Notes under the pieces: model-generated | What the model was told of the DNA's origin: nothing | Databases searched by the model: none | Seen by the model: only the letters and a program-made list of their open reading frames with translations | Assembly (NCBI RefSeq): GCF_013294115.1 | Contig: NZ_JABSNP010000023.1 | Span: 1 to 64,000, forward strand | Direction: 5' to 3' | Source: Hymenobacter caeli | GTDB lineage: Bacteria > Bacteroidota > Bacteroidia > Cytophagales > Hymenobacteraceae | DNA: 64,000 bases | Shown: piece after piece, positions 32,314 through 41,704 of the stretch | How the letters are laid out: each line of letters begins with the position of its first letter | Position numbering within the stretch: the first letter of the stretch is position 1 | Translations under genes and position numbers: made by a program

Positions 32314-33159
32314 ATGATTCGAGGCGATAAAAAAGATAGTGATATCCTGCGGCGTTACTGCGGGGCGCTCATTGACAACATTGAGGCGACTGGGGAGTCG
32401 TTTGACAGCGCCGACCTGACCCAGCGCACTTACTTAAACCTGCTACGCCGCATCCAGTACAGCTTATTGGGCGTGGCCGTGCAGCTGGAACGGTGGCCGG
32501 CGATAGTTGAGTTGAAACTGCCGATTTCCCTGGTTTTTCGCACCGCCCTCACTGACGCACTTACGGGGCTGTACCTGGCCACGTTCCATGCGGACCCGGT
32601 CGCGTTCCAAAATGAGTTGCTGGTACTGGATGCGGACTATGTCAAGTTCGTCAAAACCATCATCGAAAATACCGACCTGGAAATGCCGGGGGCTTCGGCG
32701 GCCGATGTAGCTCAGGAAACTCAAGCTCGCTGGGCAAACTTGCAGCAGAAAGCCTCTCACCTGCTGCGTGAGGCGGGCAGCAACGACTTAAAAAGCGCCC
32801 AAGTCCTACGGGCCACCAGCGACCCCGCCCTTTTTCATGTGCCCGGCAACTTTGCCCGGCGCTTGGGCGAGAAAGAGATGTTTGAGCAAATCAAGGCCCA
32901 CCCCGATACGCGACACTTGGCCTACTTCTATCTGGTCCAGCGCCACTTATCGCAGCAGCACCACTATGCACCCGCCAACAGCGATTTTATTGAATTGCCG
33001 CCCGCGTATGATTGCGCCTACTGGTTCAAAAGCCTCGCCTCTATCAGCGAAATAGCTGGCGCGCTAGCCGGCCTGTTAGGAGCCTCAACCCCGGTGCTAA
33101 ACTCATTCCGCAGTAGCCAAGCGGCGCTGCTGGACCTGTTGGCTGACCGTGCCGAATGA
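32314..33159 (+). CDS. Hypothetical helical protein
   Basis: A 281-residue, nearly all-helical protein starting 12 bp after the ATPase remnant. It has an internal segment LPISLVFRTALTDALTGLYL and several Gln/His-rich helices (LAYFYLVQRHLSQQHHY). No family is recognised. It overlaps the ZIP-like transporter gene by 4 bp (ATGA), so it is translated with it. It may be a cytosolic accessory of metal uptake, but this is only context. Confidence 0.6.
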   Translation: MIRGDKKDSDILRRYCGALIDNIEATGESFDSADLTQRTYLNLLRRIQYSLLGVAVQLERWPAIVELKLPISLVFRTALTDALTGLYLATFHADPVAFQNELLVLDADYVKFVKTIIENTDLEMPGASAADVAQETQARWANLQQKASHLLREAGSNDLKSAQVLRATSDPALFHVPGNFARRLGEKEMFEQIKAHPDTRHLAYFYLVQRHLSQQHHYAPANSDFIELPPAYDCAYWFKSLASISEIAGALAGLLGASTPVLNSFRSSQAALLDLLADRAE

Positions 33160-33923
33160 TGCTTGTTACTAGCCCACCCTGGACTACCATGCTGGGCTTC
33201 GCCCTGCTGCCGGCCGTGGTCATGATTGCCGGCGCCGCGCTGGCCGTTTGGCGGGCTCCCGGCCCTAAGCTGCGCAGTGCCATCCTGCACTTCGCGGCGG
33301 GCGTTATCTTCTCGGTGGTTGCCGTGGAGTTGCTGCCCGACATCGTGCAGCACCACGCCCCGTATGAGGTCGCGCTAGGCTTTGGCCTGGGGGTAGCCGT
33401 GATGCTGGGCCTGCGCTACTTCACCCAGCACCTAGAAAAGCAGGAATCTGCAAATTCTACCCTTACCTCTACTGATACAAGCACCGCCCCCCTGCCGTGG
33501 GGCCTACTGGTGGCAATCGGCATCGATATTTTCATCGACGGCCTGCTCCTCGGTATCGGGTTTGCCGCCGGGGCGAAAGAAGGCACCTTGCTGGCCATCG
33601 CCCTGACCCTGGAATTGTTATCACTGGGCCTGGCCACAGCCGTGGAGCTGCGTCAGGGGGGGCATGGTAAGGTCCGGGCGGTAGCCATTGTGGCCGGCAC
33701 TTCGCTCATGCTGTTGCTAGGAGCCGGCATCGGCACCACCGTGCTGCGCGGGGCCACCGGCAACCTGCTCGAACTAGTGCTTTCCTTTGGGCTGGCTGCC
33801 TTGCTGTTCCTCGTGACCGAAGAACTGCTGACCGAGGCGCACGAAGAAACCGAAACTCCACTGCTCACGCTGTCTTTTTTCGTTGGCTTCCTACTGTTCC
33901 TGCTGCTGGGTATGGTGGCCTAG
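33156..33923 (+). CDS. ZIP-family-like metal transporter
   Basis: A 255-residue protein with about eight membrane helices. HFAAGVIFSVVAVELLPD (helix 2-3) and IDIFIDGLLLGIGFAAG (helix 4) are the conserved ZIP blocks with metal-site His/Asp/Glu; a loop of ~25 polar residues lies between helices 3 and 4. ZIP proteins move Zn and other divalent metals into the cytosol. The metal is not determined. It is co-translated with the helical protein before it. Confidence 0.75.
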   Translation: MMLVTSPPWTTMLGFALLPAVVMIAGAALAVWRAPGPKLRSAILHFAAGVIFSVVAVELLPDIVQHHAPYEVALGFGLGVAVMLGLRYFTQHLEKQESANSTLTSTDTSTAPLPWGLLVAIGIDIFIDGLLLGIGFAAGAKEGTLLAIALTLELLSLGLATAVELRQGGHGKVRAVAIVAGTSLMLLLGAGIGTTVLRGATGNLLELVLSFGLAALLFLVTEELLTEAHEETETPLLTLSFFVGFLLFLLLGMVA

Positions 33924-33950
33924 TACCTTCATTCATAGTTTATTCTCCTG

Positions 33951-34223
33951 ATGAACCCCGCCAGAATTGAACTGACACTCTCGGCATCTGGTCGCCACCT
34001 AGCATTCAGCAAAGAGCTATTGGATGTCGCCCACGTCTTCCGCCGTGTGGGCGGCGAGGGCAAACCTTGGGTGCGCCTGGCCGTGTACGCCCGTTCGCCC
34101 TATTTCGACACCGATGCCTTCGCACCGGGCACGCAACTGGAATACTACGTGCAGCACGACACTCAACAGGGTGAAGAAGAAGCTCGAAGCCACATCGTAA
34201 GTACAAGCACGGGATTACTTTAG
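33951..34223 (+). CDS. Hypothetical small protein
   Basis: A 90-residue product starting 27 bp after the ZIP-like gene, possibly in the same transcript. It is beta-rich with no recognised family (ARIELTLSASGRHLAF, KPWVRLAVYARSPYF). It ends with TAG 19 bp before a tandem repeat. Confidence 0.45.
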   Translation: MNPARIELTLSASGRHLAFSKELLDVAHVFRRVGGEGKPWVRLAVYARSPYFDTDAFAPGTQLEYYVQHDTQQGEEEARSHIVSTSTGLL

Positions 34224-34242
34224 CAGCTGTTCGAACGCACTA

Positions 34243-34280
34243 AGACAGAATATAAAAACCTAGACAGAATATAAAAACCT
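34243..34280. repeat. 19-bp perfect tandem repeat, two copies
   Basis: AGACAGAATATAAAAACCT occurs at 34243-34261 and again immediately at 34262-34280. It lies between two convergent genes. Two copies are too few to call an iteron set. Confidence 0.85.
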
Positions 34281-34298
34281 AGTGCACAACTGCCTGCA

Positions 34299-35549
34299 TT
34301 AAGAAACCGACCGCGCAATCTTGCGCATCGCCGCCGGCGAGTCGCCAAACTTGCACAGCGCCTCGCAGTGCTGACGCAACTCCGAGAACAGGATATAGTG
34401 GATAGTCGCGCCGGCGGCCCGGATGGCGGGGCGCGAAAGCTGCGCCTGCACCTCCTTCTCGCGGGCATCGGGCACCACCAGGTACAGCGCCGTTTCATGC
34501 TCGGGCATCGAAAAGGCCAAATCCGTCAACCGCAGAATGCCGCTGTAGATGCTGGTGCTTTTCTCCACCTCAAAGGCCGCTACCACCCGGCTGGTGCCGG
34601 GGGCGAACCACACAATGTCAATCAGGCGGATGGTGCTGGCCACGTCGGCCGGCACGGGTAGCTCGGGGTGCTTGTCGAGGCACAGAAACGAGAGCTTCTG
34701 GCCGCCGCAGAGGCGGTTGCGGTCGTTAATGGCCGTCGTCACGTCGCAGCCCAGCACCTTGCCAATGCGCAGCAGGTGGTGCTGCATCTCGGTGTGCTGG
34801 TTTTCCTCCTGGGCTTCGGTCTGGACCTCTTTGTGGCGTTTCTGGGCCTGCTGCTGGTACTTGTCGCGGTCCTCATCGGTGGCAAACTGCTGGTCGCCGG
34901 CAATCATCTTCTTCACGCCCACGTCGAAGAGCAGACCACTCAGAGCCCCGTAATCGAGGCTCAAGTGCTGGCGGTGCTCCTGGTTGAGGTCGCGCAGCCG
35001 GGCGCGCATCCGCAGGTACTCGGACCAGGACCCCAGCTTGATTTTCTCCCCAAACAGGGCATTAAACCCGTTGACGATGGCCGTGTTACAGGGCGGCATC
35101 AAGGTGGGATGCAGGAAATAAAGGATGCTGGCCACAGCCGGCCCCAATCCCTTAATTTTGCGGCGGTCGAGGATATCAATTTCGCGCAGTAGCTGCTGCT
35201 CGGTGGTGGCCGCTAAGCAGCTTTCCAGGAATTGTCCGAAGGCGCGCTTGTTGTCCTCGTGCTCGTAGATGTCGGGGATGCGCAGCTTAGGCTTCCAATA
35301 GAAGGGGTGGGCCGCGCCCTGGAACACCTGTTTTTGCTCGCTGATGACACTGAGCACAAATTCGAGTGAAGTGCCCTTAAAGTCGTTGCCAAAACTGCCC
35401 GCCTTGATGTCCTTCACCACCTGCTGCACCCCGCGCCGGATGGAACGGAAGGCTTTCAGCCGCTCCTCGTTGTTGATGAACCAAGTGTTGTAAACGGACT
35501 CGGAATCAGCCTTGTATTGCTGGATAAGCGGCGGTAGCGCGGCAGACAT
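34299..35549 (-). CDS. Helix-hairpin-helix plus PD-(D/E)XK-like protein (putative endonuclease)
   Basis: Starting at ATG 35549 (MSAALPPLIQQYK) it has 416 residues; the frame upstream lies in noncoding sequence. The middle segment DRRKIKGLGPAVASILYFLHP is a DNA-glycosylase-type helix-hairpin-helix, followed by a PPCNTAIVNGFNALF helix. A charged coiled linker (KRHKEVQTEAQEENQHTEM) leads to a C-terminal domain in which IDIVWF and VVAAFEVEKSTSIYSGILR give D..ExE/K-like residues of a restriction-endonuclease fold. This suggests a DNA-damage or modification-dependent nuclease. It lies 89 bp downstream of the TonB receptor gene; no functional link is evident. Confidence 0.6.
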   Translation of the reverse strand: MSAALPPLIQQYKADSESVYNTWFINNEERLKAFRSIRRGVQQVVKDIKAGSFGNDFKGTSLEFVLSVISEQKQVFQGAAHPFYWKPKLRIPDIYEHEDNKRAFGQFLESCLAATTEQQLLREIDILDRRKIKGLGPAVASILYFLHPTLMPPCNTAIVNGFNALFGEKIKLGSWSEYLRMRARLRDLNQEHRQHLSLDYGALSGLLFDVGVKKMIAGDQQFATDEDRDKYQQQAQKRHKEVQTEAQEENQHTEMQHHLLRIGKVLGCDVTTAINDRNRLCGGQKLSFLCLDKHPELPVPADVASTIRLIDIVWFAPGTSRVVAAFEVEKSTSIYSGILRLTDLAFSMPEHETALYLVVPDAREKEVQAQLSRPAIRAAGATIHYILFSELRQHCEALCKFGDSPAAMRKIARSVS

Positions 35550-35638
35550 AAAGTGGGGTGGGATATATGAAACCACTAAGATGCGCACAACCCTAGGGTC
35601 TGCCACCCGGCCAGCCAAATCCGGCAAGTCACAGGCAG

Positions 35639-37879
35639 TTAAAATCCCGTGGCCCCAAACCGCCAGTTCAGCGACAGATTGACTACCCGGCCCTCCACCG
35701 GGGCCCACAACTCGCGAAAAACCGGGTTGCCAGCGGGAGGCAGAACCACCTGCTCGCGGCGGGTCTGGCGGTAATCCAGCAGGTTTTCCCCGTTGAGCAC
35801 CAGCGTCCAGGGGCCCAGCCGGTAGCGCAGCAATGCGGCCAGGATGGGGTAGCCGGGCGTCGGGGTGCCGTCGGCGCGGTACTGCTGGCCGGTGTAGGAA
35901 GCCTCCAGGCCCGCCCCGAAATTGTCGGTCACCTCCACCGTGCCCACGGCGGCAAACTTGTGGCGGGCCGCCAGCTCAACGTGGGGATTCACCGGGTCGT
36001 ACTGCCGGCGGGCATCGGTAAAGACGTAGCCCAGGTAGAGTTCCGTTTCATCGAGGCGCAAGCGCAGGTAGGTTTCCAGGCCCTGGGTCACGACGGGGGC
36101 CGCCGCGTTCCGCCAGCTCAGCGGGCCACTGCCGGGCAGGTAGGTGCCACTGCCGGCTGTGCCGTCGGGCAACACCAACGGGTGTTGCAGGCGGGTGTAG
36201 AAAAACGATTGGTTGAGGCTGATAACCAGCGATTCGCCCTCGTCGTCAAACCCCGGAATGACGCGCTGGTAGTTTAGGTCGCCGTTGAGCCCCTGCGACG
36301 TTTCGGCTCGCAGCCCTTGCAGCGGCTGAATCTGCGGGTACTCCCGTTCGTCGAGGCTGTTCACGTAGGGCACGGGCACCCGGTAGCCCAGGCCGCCGTT
36401 GAGGCGCGCCGTCAACGCATCGGTTAGCCTATAAAGGATGGCCAGCCGCGGCAAGGGAAACGTGCCGTAAGTGGTGTGGCGGTCGAGGCGGAAACCGGCC
36501 TGCACGTTGAGCCGGGCGGCCGGGTGCCAGTCGTCCTGCGCAAACGCGCCAAGCGTGGCGTAGGTGTACGGGCTCCGCAACGGGGTAGGGCTACCGGCGG
36601 CGGCCTGTAGCTGTTCGCCGTTGGCATTCAGCCCAACTACCAGCGTGTGCTGCTGCCCCAGCGGGTGCAGGTAGCTGGCCTCTGTGTAATAGCTGGTTTG
36701 TTGGGCCCGGAAGCCAACCGTATTGGTGGCCACGGTGCGGTCAAAGCTGGTACCAGTACCCTTGAGTGTGAGCCGTCCCGCGCCGAGGCTATCCTGGGTG
36801 TAAACGGCGTCGAGAGTGTGGCGCTGACTGGTATTGGTGACGAAATAGGCGTGGCCCAGGGCCGGGTCGGGCCCGTCGCGCAAGACGGTTTGGTCGCCGC
36901 CCTGCCGGCTGTCGAAGGTGCCCGTGTAGCCCACGGCCAACTGGCTATGGGCGGTGGGGTAGTAAAACAGCCGTGGGTGCAGGGTGAGGCTGCGCACGCG
37001 GGGCACGTCCACGAAGCCGTCGCCGTCCACGTCCACGGCCTGCTGCCGGGTAAGGCCGCCGAAGAACGAGTAGCCCCAGCGCGCCCCCCGCTGCGCGGCA
37101 AAGCCGGTGAGGTTGGTTTCGCGCAGCGTGGTTTGGTTGAGTGTAGCCGTAAACTGGGGGGTGCCAAGCGTAGGGGTTTTGCTCACCAGGTTCACCAGGC
37201 CCCCGATGGCCCCACCGCCGTAGAGCGTGGAGTTCGAGCCTTTGAGCAATTCGACCTGGCGCAGGTCAAGGGGCGGAATGGCCAGCAGGCCAAAGCTGCC
37301 CGCGAAGCCCCCGTAGAGTGGCAGGCCGTCGCGCAGAATCTGGGTGTACTGCCCTTGCAGGCCCTGAATGCGCAGGTCGGCATTGCCGGTAGTCGGGGAG
37401 GTGGGCTGCACCTGGGTGCCGGCAATGTCGCCGAGCAGGCTGGCAATGTTGCCGGGCTTGATACCGCCCTCCTCGCGCATCTCCTCTTCGCCCAGCACCT
37501 CGATGCGTTCGGGCTGGTCTTCGATACGGGAATTCGTGCGGGTGGCCGTCACAACAACTTCTTCGATTGCGGCCGCACTGGCCGCCAGTTCCACCACCAG
37601 GGGCTCGGTTGTGGGTTGCGGGAGCACCAGCGACAAGGTGCGCGGGGTATAGCCCAGACTGGAAAATACTGCCCGGTGGCGGCCAGCGGGTAGCCCCGGC
37701 AAAGTGGCTTGGCCCACCGCGTCGGTAGCCGTTCCTAATTTAAGCTCTGGTATAGTGACCGTTACCCCCGGCAACGGCAAATGGGTACGCGCATCGCGCA
37801 CGCGCACGCGCAGTGGGCTTTGGGCCACGGCGGTACCGGCGCTGCTCAGCAGCAGCGCCATAAAAACGAGAGATTTCAC
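35639..37879 (-). CDS. TonB-dependent receptor with carboxypeptidase-like N-terminal domain
   Basis: A 746-residue outer-membrane receptor. The start is GTG 37879 with signal peptide MKSLVFMALLLSSAGTAVAQ; an ATG six codons later is possible. The regulatory-like domain (PLPGVTVTIPELKLGTATDA) spans ~20-105, then EEVVVTATRTNSRIED as TonB box/plug entry, plug with GLQGQYTQILRDGLPLYGG and GGGAIGGLVNLVSK, and a 22-strand-type barrel ending NLSLNWRFG-F. It is at the edge of the copper island, so metal-complex import is plausible, but the ligand cannot be read from sequence. Confidence 0.9.
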   Translation of the reverse strand: MKSLVFMALLLSSAGTAVAQSPLRVRVRDARTHLPLPGVTVTIPELKLGTATDAVGQATLPGLPAGRHRAVFSSLGYTPRTLSLVLPQPTTEPLVVELAASAAAIEEVVVTATRTNSRIEDQPERIEVLGEEEMREEGGIKPGNIASLLGDIAGTQVQPTSPTTGNADLRIQGLQGQYTQILRDGLPLYGGFAGSFGLLAIPPLDLRQVELLKGSNSTLYGGGAIGGLVNLVSKTPTLGTPQFTATLNQTTLRETNLTGFAAQRGARWGYSFFGGLTRQQAVDVDGDGFVDVPRVRSLTLHPRLFYYPTAHSQLAVGYTGTFDSRQGGDQTVLRDGPDPALGHAYFVTNTSQRHTLDAVYTQDSLGAGRLTLKGTGTSFDRTVATNTVGFRAQQTSYYTEASYLHPLGQQHTLVVGLNANGEQLQAAAGSPTPLRSPYTYATLGAFAQDDWHPAARLNVQAGFRLDRHTTYGTFPLPRLAILYRLTDALTARLNGGLGYRVPVPYVNSLDEREYPQIQPLQGLRAETSQGLNGDLNYQRVIPGFDDEGESLVISLNQSFFYTRLQHPLVLPDGTAGSGTYLPGSGPLSWRNAAAPVVTQGLETYLRLRLDETELYLGYVFTDARRQYDPVNPHVELAARHKFAAVGTVEVTDNFGAGLEASYTGQQYRADGTPTPGYPILAALLRYRLGPWTLVLNGENLLDYRQTRREQVVLPPAGNPVFRELWAPVEGRVVNLSLNWRFGATGF

Positions 37880-37975
37880 GAGAGAGTAGGACGCACTGCG
37901 TCCAGAAAGCGGAAGAACTGGCAGGCACTACCCGGCGGGACTTTCCAGCGCCGGGCTTCGGGCATCTACTAGTTT

Positions 37976-38293
37976 TCAGACTTGCTGCACCCCGCACCTT
38001 AGCCAGCGGCGGAGCAGCGGGGGTAGGGGTAACAAACCGCGCGACGCCTGGGCCGCCAGCCGGCGCTGCCAGCAGAACAGCGGCGGACAGTAACCGCCCG
38101 AACTACGGGGCACGGACACCGCCGGCTGTTGCGTTGGGGCCGCCACCACGACCGCACCGGGAGCGGCTACGTACTCCTGAATGCCGCGCGCATAGTATGC
38201 CCGGGCATCTTCCGCGTCGGTCTGGCATACGGTATCGAGGTAAAAAATACCCAACAACAGCGTAAGCAGACGGAGTAGAGAACGGACAGGCAC
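37976..38293 (-). CDS. Hypothetical secreted small protein
   Basis: A 105-residue frame from a GTG, with hydrophobic start (LLRLLTLLLGIFYL) and a Cys-containing Tyr/Pro segment SSGGYCPPLFCWQRR. It sits between the AraC-type regulator and the TonB receptor on the same strand. No family is recognised and the tail is compositionally odd (LLPLPPLLRRWLRC), so the call is tentative. Confidence 0.4.
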   Translation of the reverse strand: MPVRSLLRLLTLLLGIFYLDTVCQTDAEDARAYYARGIQEYVAAPGAVVVAAPTQQPAVSVPRSSGGYCPPLFCWQRRLAAQASRGLLPLPPLLRRWLRCGVQQV

Positions 38294-38414
38294 AGGCAGC
38301 CAGTGAAATACGGGGCAAAAATAGTCCTTCTAACCCCTAGACAGTGGATTTCCCGGTAGTTTGCCAGAAAGGACCGTCCGAAAAACCGTAAGTAACCGGA
38401 AGCCGACGGACACC

Positions 38415-39050
38415 CTAAATCAGCGAGTCCAAGCTGCGGCGGGCGTGGCTGGCGGGCCCCAGGCGCTGAAACTCGGTCGGGGTGAGGCCCGTCACCTGCC
38501 GGAACTGCCGCGAGAGGTGCGCCGGGCTGCTGTAGCCCAGCAGCTCGGCCACGCCGGCAATGGGCAGCTCGTCGTAGCCAATCAACTCCTTGGCCCGCTC
38601 CACCTTCTGGCGAATGATGAACTTCTCAATCGTTAGGCCTTCGGCAGCGGAGAATAAGTGGGAAAGGTAGTGGTAGTCCTTGCCCAGGTGCTCGACCAGG
38701 TAATCGGAGTAGTTGAGCAGGCGCGGGCCGGGCGGGGGGTAGTGAATCAGGGCGACTAGCAAGGTTTTGATGCGGTCCACCAGCTGGTCGCGCGCATCCT
38801 CCAGCAGTTCAAACCCCGCGTCGTGCAAGCGGCGGCGGATGGCGGCCCAATCGAGGGACGTGCCATCGGGCATGGATATGTCGGCCTCGCCCAGCGCCAC
38901 GCGGTGTACCTGCAAGCCCAGGGCCGCCAGGTCTTCGCCCACCACCCGGATGCACTGGGGGCAGACCATGTTCTTAATCAGCAGCCGGTGCGAGCCCGGC
39001 GGCGGTAGGACGTGGGCAATGCTGACATCGGCTTTCATGGGATGCGTCAT
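38415..39050 (-). CDS. AraC-type regulator with HMA-like metal-sensing domain
   Basis: A 211-residue protein. Residues ~20-85 resemble a heavy-metal-associated domain with the motif NMVCPQCIRVV (C30, C33). A helical spacer follows and the C-terminal ~90 residues are the AraC HTH pair (GLTIEKFIIRQKVERAKELI, then LLGYSSPAHLSRQFRQVTG). It is the last gene of a copA-cupredoxin-regulator operon: its ATG overlaps the cupredoxin stop by 1 bp. It probably senses copper or silver through the CxxC and activates the island. DNA target is inferred to be the AAATTATGCAA sites. Confidence 0.85.
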   Translation of the reverse strand: MTHPMKADVSIAHVLPPPGSHRLLIKNMVCPQCIRVVGEDLAALGLQVHRVALGEADISMPDGTSLDWAAIRRRLHDAGFELLEDARDQLVDRIKTLLVALIHYPPPGPRLLNYSDYLVEHLGKDYHYLSHLFSAAEGLTIEKFIIRQKVERAKELIGYDELPIAGVAELLGYSSPAHLSRQFRQVTGLTPTEFQRLGPASHARRSLDSLI

Positions 39051-39427
39051 TATTTCACCACTAAGCTACCCCGCAGCATGCCCATGCCGCAGGTGAACGG
39101 GAACGTACCGGCCTTTTCGGGCAGTAGCTCCACCAGCGTCGTTTTAAAGGCTGGCAAGTCGCGGCGGATGCTGAAATCGGGTAGAAGCAACTCCTCTGAG
39201 CAGCTATTTTCCTCGTCCCGGTAGAAGCTTAGCTGCACGGGTTTGCCTTTTTCTACTTCAATGATGTCGGGCGAGTAGCCGCCTTTTACAGTGATGGCCA
39301 CCTCCTGCACACCGCTGGAGGACGAAACGGCGCTGGCCGCCTGGCGAGCCGAAAAGAAGAAGTACCACAGCACAAAGGCCGCCAGGCCCAGCCCAACTAC
39401 GGTAACGATAATGGCGGTTGAATCCAT
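39050..39427 (-). CDS. Membrane-anchored cupredoxin-like protein
   Basis: ATG 39427 gives 125 residues. One membrane helix (TAIIVTVVGLGLAAFVLWYFFF) is followed by a cupredoxin domain: ITVKGGYSPDIIEVEKGKPVQLSFYRDEENSCSEE, then the copper-ligand-type end TFPFTCGMGMLRGSLVV. The DEENSCSEEL and FTCGMGM segments carry Cys/Met ligand candidates; a His is absent from the end loop. It lies 13 bp behind copA and may hand copper to or from it. Confidence 0.82.
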   Translation of the reverse strand: MDSTAIIVTVVGLGLAAFVLWYFFFSARQAASAVSSSSGVQEVAITVKGGYSPDIIEVEKGKPVQLSFYRDEENSCSEELLLPDFSIRRDLPAFKTTLVELLPEKAGTFPFTCGMGMLRGSLVVK

Positions 39428-39439
39428 AAGTAGCAAGGG

Positions 39440-41704
39440 TTAGTGGTTGTCGAAAGAGCGCAGGCGCAGCGAGTTGGTCAGCACTGATACCGAGCTGAGG
39501 GCCATCGCGCCCGCCGCTAGCATGGGCGAGAGCAGGATGCCGAAGAAGGGGTAGAGCAGCCCGGCCGCGATGGGAATGCCCAACGTATTGTAGATGAAGG
39601 CAAAAAACAGGTTTTGCTTGATGGTGCGAATGGTTTGGCGGCTCAGCTCGATGGCCGTGACCACGCCGTGCAGGTCGGAGCGCATGAGGGTGATGCCGGC
39701 CGCTTCCATCGCTACATCGGTACCCGAGCCGATGGCCAGTCCGATATCGGCCTGGGCCAGCGCGGGCGCGTCGTTGATGCCGTCGCCGACCATGGCCACG
39801 ACGCGGCCCTCGCCTTGCAGCTCCTTCACCTTACCGGCCTTGTCGGCCGGGAGCACCTCGGCGAAGTAGCGCGTGATACCCACCTGGCCCGCCACCTGGG
39901 CAGCCGTCTGGGGGTTGTCGCCCGTCATCATCACCACTTCAATGCCCAGGGCCTGGAGCTTTTGGATGGCGGCGGCCGAGGTGTCGCGCACCGTGTCGGC
40001 CACACCCACCAGGCCCACGGCCTGCCCGGCCACGGCCACGTAAAGCAGGGTTTTGGCCTGGCTCAGCAGCTGCTCGGCCTGCGTCGTCAGTTCGGGCGAA
40101 AGGGTAACGCCCTCGTCGGTGAGCAGGCGGCGGTTGCCGATGAGCACGGCCTGGCCGTCCACGGTGGCCGCCGCCCCTTTGCCCTCCACGGCCCGGAAGC
40201 CGGTAGCCGTCAGTTTATCTCCGCCCTGGTCGTCGGCGTGGCGCACCACGGCCTCAGCCAGCGGGTGTTCGCTCTGGCGCTCCACGGCGGCTACCAGCTG
40301 CAACAGGCGCGGGGCATCTTGACCGGGGGCTACAAAGTCCGTCACGGCCGGCTCGCCGCGGGTGATGGTACCGGTTTTGTCGAGCAGCACGGTAGTTACC
40401 TGGTAGGCTTTTTCCAGGGCCTCGGCGTTGCGAATCAGCACCCCGTGCTCGGCCCCCTTGCCGGTGCTGACCATAATGGCCGTGGGCGTAGCCAGTCCCA
40501 GCGCGCAGGGGCAGGCAATGATGAGCACGGCCACGAAGTTGACCAGCGCCAGCGGCAGGCGCGTGCCCAGCGGGGCCAAATCAAACCATAGCACGAAGGT
40601 TAGAAGGGCAATGACGACCACCGTGGGCACGAAAATGGCGCTTACCTTGTCGGCCAGCCGCTGAATGGGGGCCCGGCTGCCCTGGGCGTCTTCCACCAGC
40701 TGCACAATCTGCGAGAGCATGGTGTCGGCCCCAACTTTGGTTACTTCAAAGCGGAAGGAGCCGGTCTTATTAAGGGTGGCCCCGAACACCGGGTCGCCGG
40801 TTTGCTTCGTCACGGGCAGGCTCTCACCGGTGAGCATAGCCTCATCGAGCGACGACTGGCCTTCGGTGATGCGGCCATCAGTGGCCACCTTTTCGCCGGG
40901 ACGCACCACCACAATATCGCCGAGCTGCACCTGCTCGATGGGCACATCGATTTCCTGGCCACCGGGACGCACTACGCGGGCCGTTTTGGCTTGCAGGCCG
41001 ATGAGCGACTTCATAGCGGCCGAGGTCTGGGTTTTGGCGCGCAGCTCCAGCACCTTGCCCAGCAGAATCAGGGCAATGATGGTGGCGGTGGTGTCGTAGT
41101 ACACCTCGGGCACGAGGCCCCGGCTGGTGAAAAAGCCGGGCGCCACGGTGGCCACCAGGCTGTAGCCAAACGCCGCGCCGGTGCCCACGGCGATGAGCGT
41201 ATCCATGTTGGCCGACCGGTGCCGGAAGCCGTTCCAGGCCGACGCGTAGAACTCGCGCCCGCTGTAGCCCAGCACGGGCAGCGTGAGCAGCAGCAGCAGG
41301 TAATTAAGCCACTGCGTATTCACGCGCTGCATCAGGGCGGGCCAAAGCATCAGCATGCTCAGGGGCATGATGAGGACCACCAGGCCCACGGCCACCCCGA
41401 AGCGGCGCTTGAGCTGCTGGTAGGCCAGGGCCTTCTGACGGTCGATTTCGGCGCTGCGCTCGGCGGCACTGGTGTCGGGGGCCCGCTCTAGCACGCTGTA
41501 GCCCGCATTCACGACGGCTTCCTTCAGGGTGGCCGGGCTGGCCTGGCCGGGCACGTACTGCACGGTGGCCTTTTCGGTGGCGAAATTGACCAGTGCGCGC
41601 TGCACACCGGGGGCCCGGCTCAGCGACTTTTCTACGGCCGAGGCGCACGAGGCGCAGGTCATGCCTTCGATGTCGAGGGTTTCGGTTTTGGTAGTTGGTT
41701 CCAT
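39440..41704 (-). CDS. copA: Copper-exporting P1B-type ATPase
   Basis: A 754-residue pump. One HMA domain is at the start (GMTCASC, C17/C20). Eight membrane helices are expected. The A-domain has TGES (292-295), the transport motif is CPC (398-400) in IIACPCALGLATP, phosphorylation DKTGT (442-446), and GDGINDAPALA near the C-terminus. A CPC motif with N-terminal HMA is diagnostic of Cu(I)/Ag(I) export from the cytosol. It heads a three-gene leftward operon and has an ATTATGCAA site 117 bp upstream, 52 bp before a -7-like element. Confidence 0.95.
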   Translation of the reverse strand: MEPTTKTETLDIEGMTCASCASAVEKSLSRAPGVQRALVNFATEKATVQYVPGQASPATLKEAVVNAGYSVLERAPDTSAAERSAEIDRQKALAYQQLKRRFGVAVGLVVLIMPLSMLMLWPALMQRVNTQWLNYLLLLLTLPVLGYSGREFYASAWNGFRHRSANMDTLIAVGTGAAFGYSLVATVAPGFFTSRGLVPEVYYDTTATIIALILLGKVLELRAKTQTSAAMKSLIGLQAKTARVVRPGGQEIDVPIEQVQLGDIVVVRPGEKVATDGRITEGQSSLDEAMLTGESLPVTKQTGDPVFGATLNKTGSFRFEVTKVGADTMLSQIVQLVEDAQGSRAPIQRLADKVSAIFVPTVVVIALLTFVLWFDLAPLGTRLPLALVNFVAVLIIACPCALGLATPTAIMVSTGKGAEHGVLIRNAEALEKAYQVTTVLLDKTGTITRGEPAVTDFVAPGQDAPRLLQLVAAVERQSEHPLAEAVVRHADDQGGDKLTATGFRAVEGKGAAATVDGQAVLIGNRRLLTDEGVTLSPELTTQAEQLLSQAKTLLYVAVAGQAVGLVGVADTVRDTSAAAIQKLQALGIEVVMMTGDNPQTAAQVAGQVGITRYFAEVLPADKAGKVKELQGEGRVVAMVGDGINDAPALAQADIGLAIGSGTDVAMEAAGITLMRSDLHGVVTAIELSRQTIRTIKQNLFFAFIYNTLGIPIAAGLLYPFFGILLSPMLAAGAMALSSVSVLTNSLRLRSFDNH

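Noticed and set aside
34243..34280. Tandem 19-mer as plasmid iterons
   Set aside because: Two copies only, no replication initiator gene nearby.
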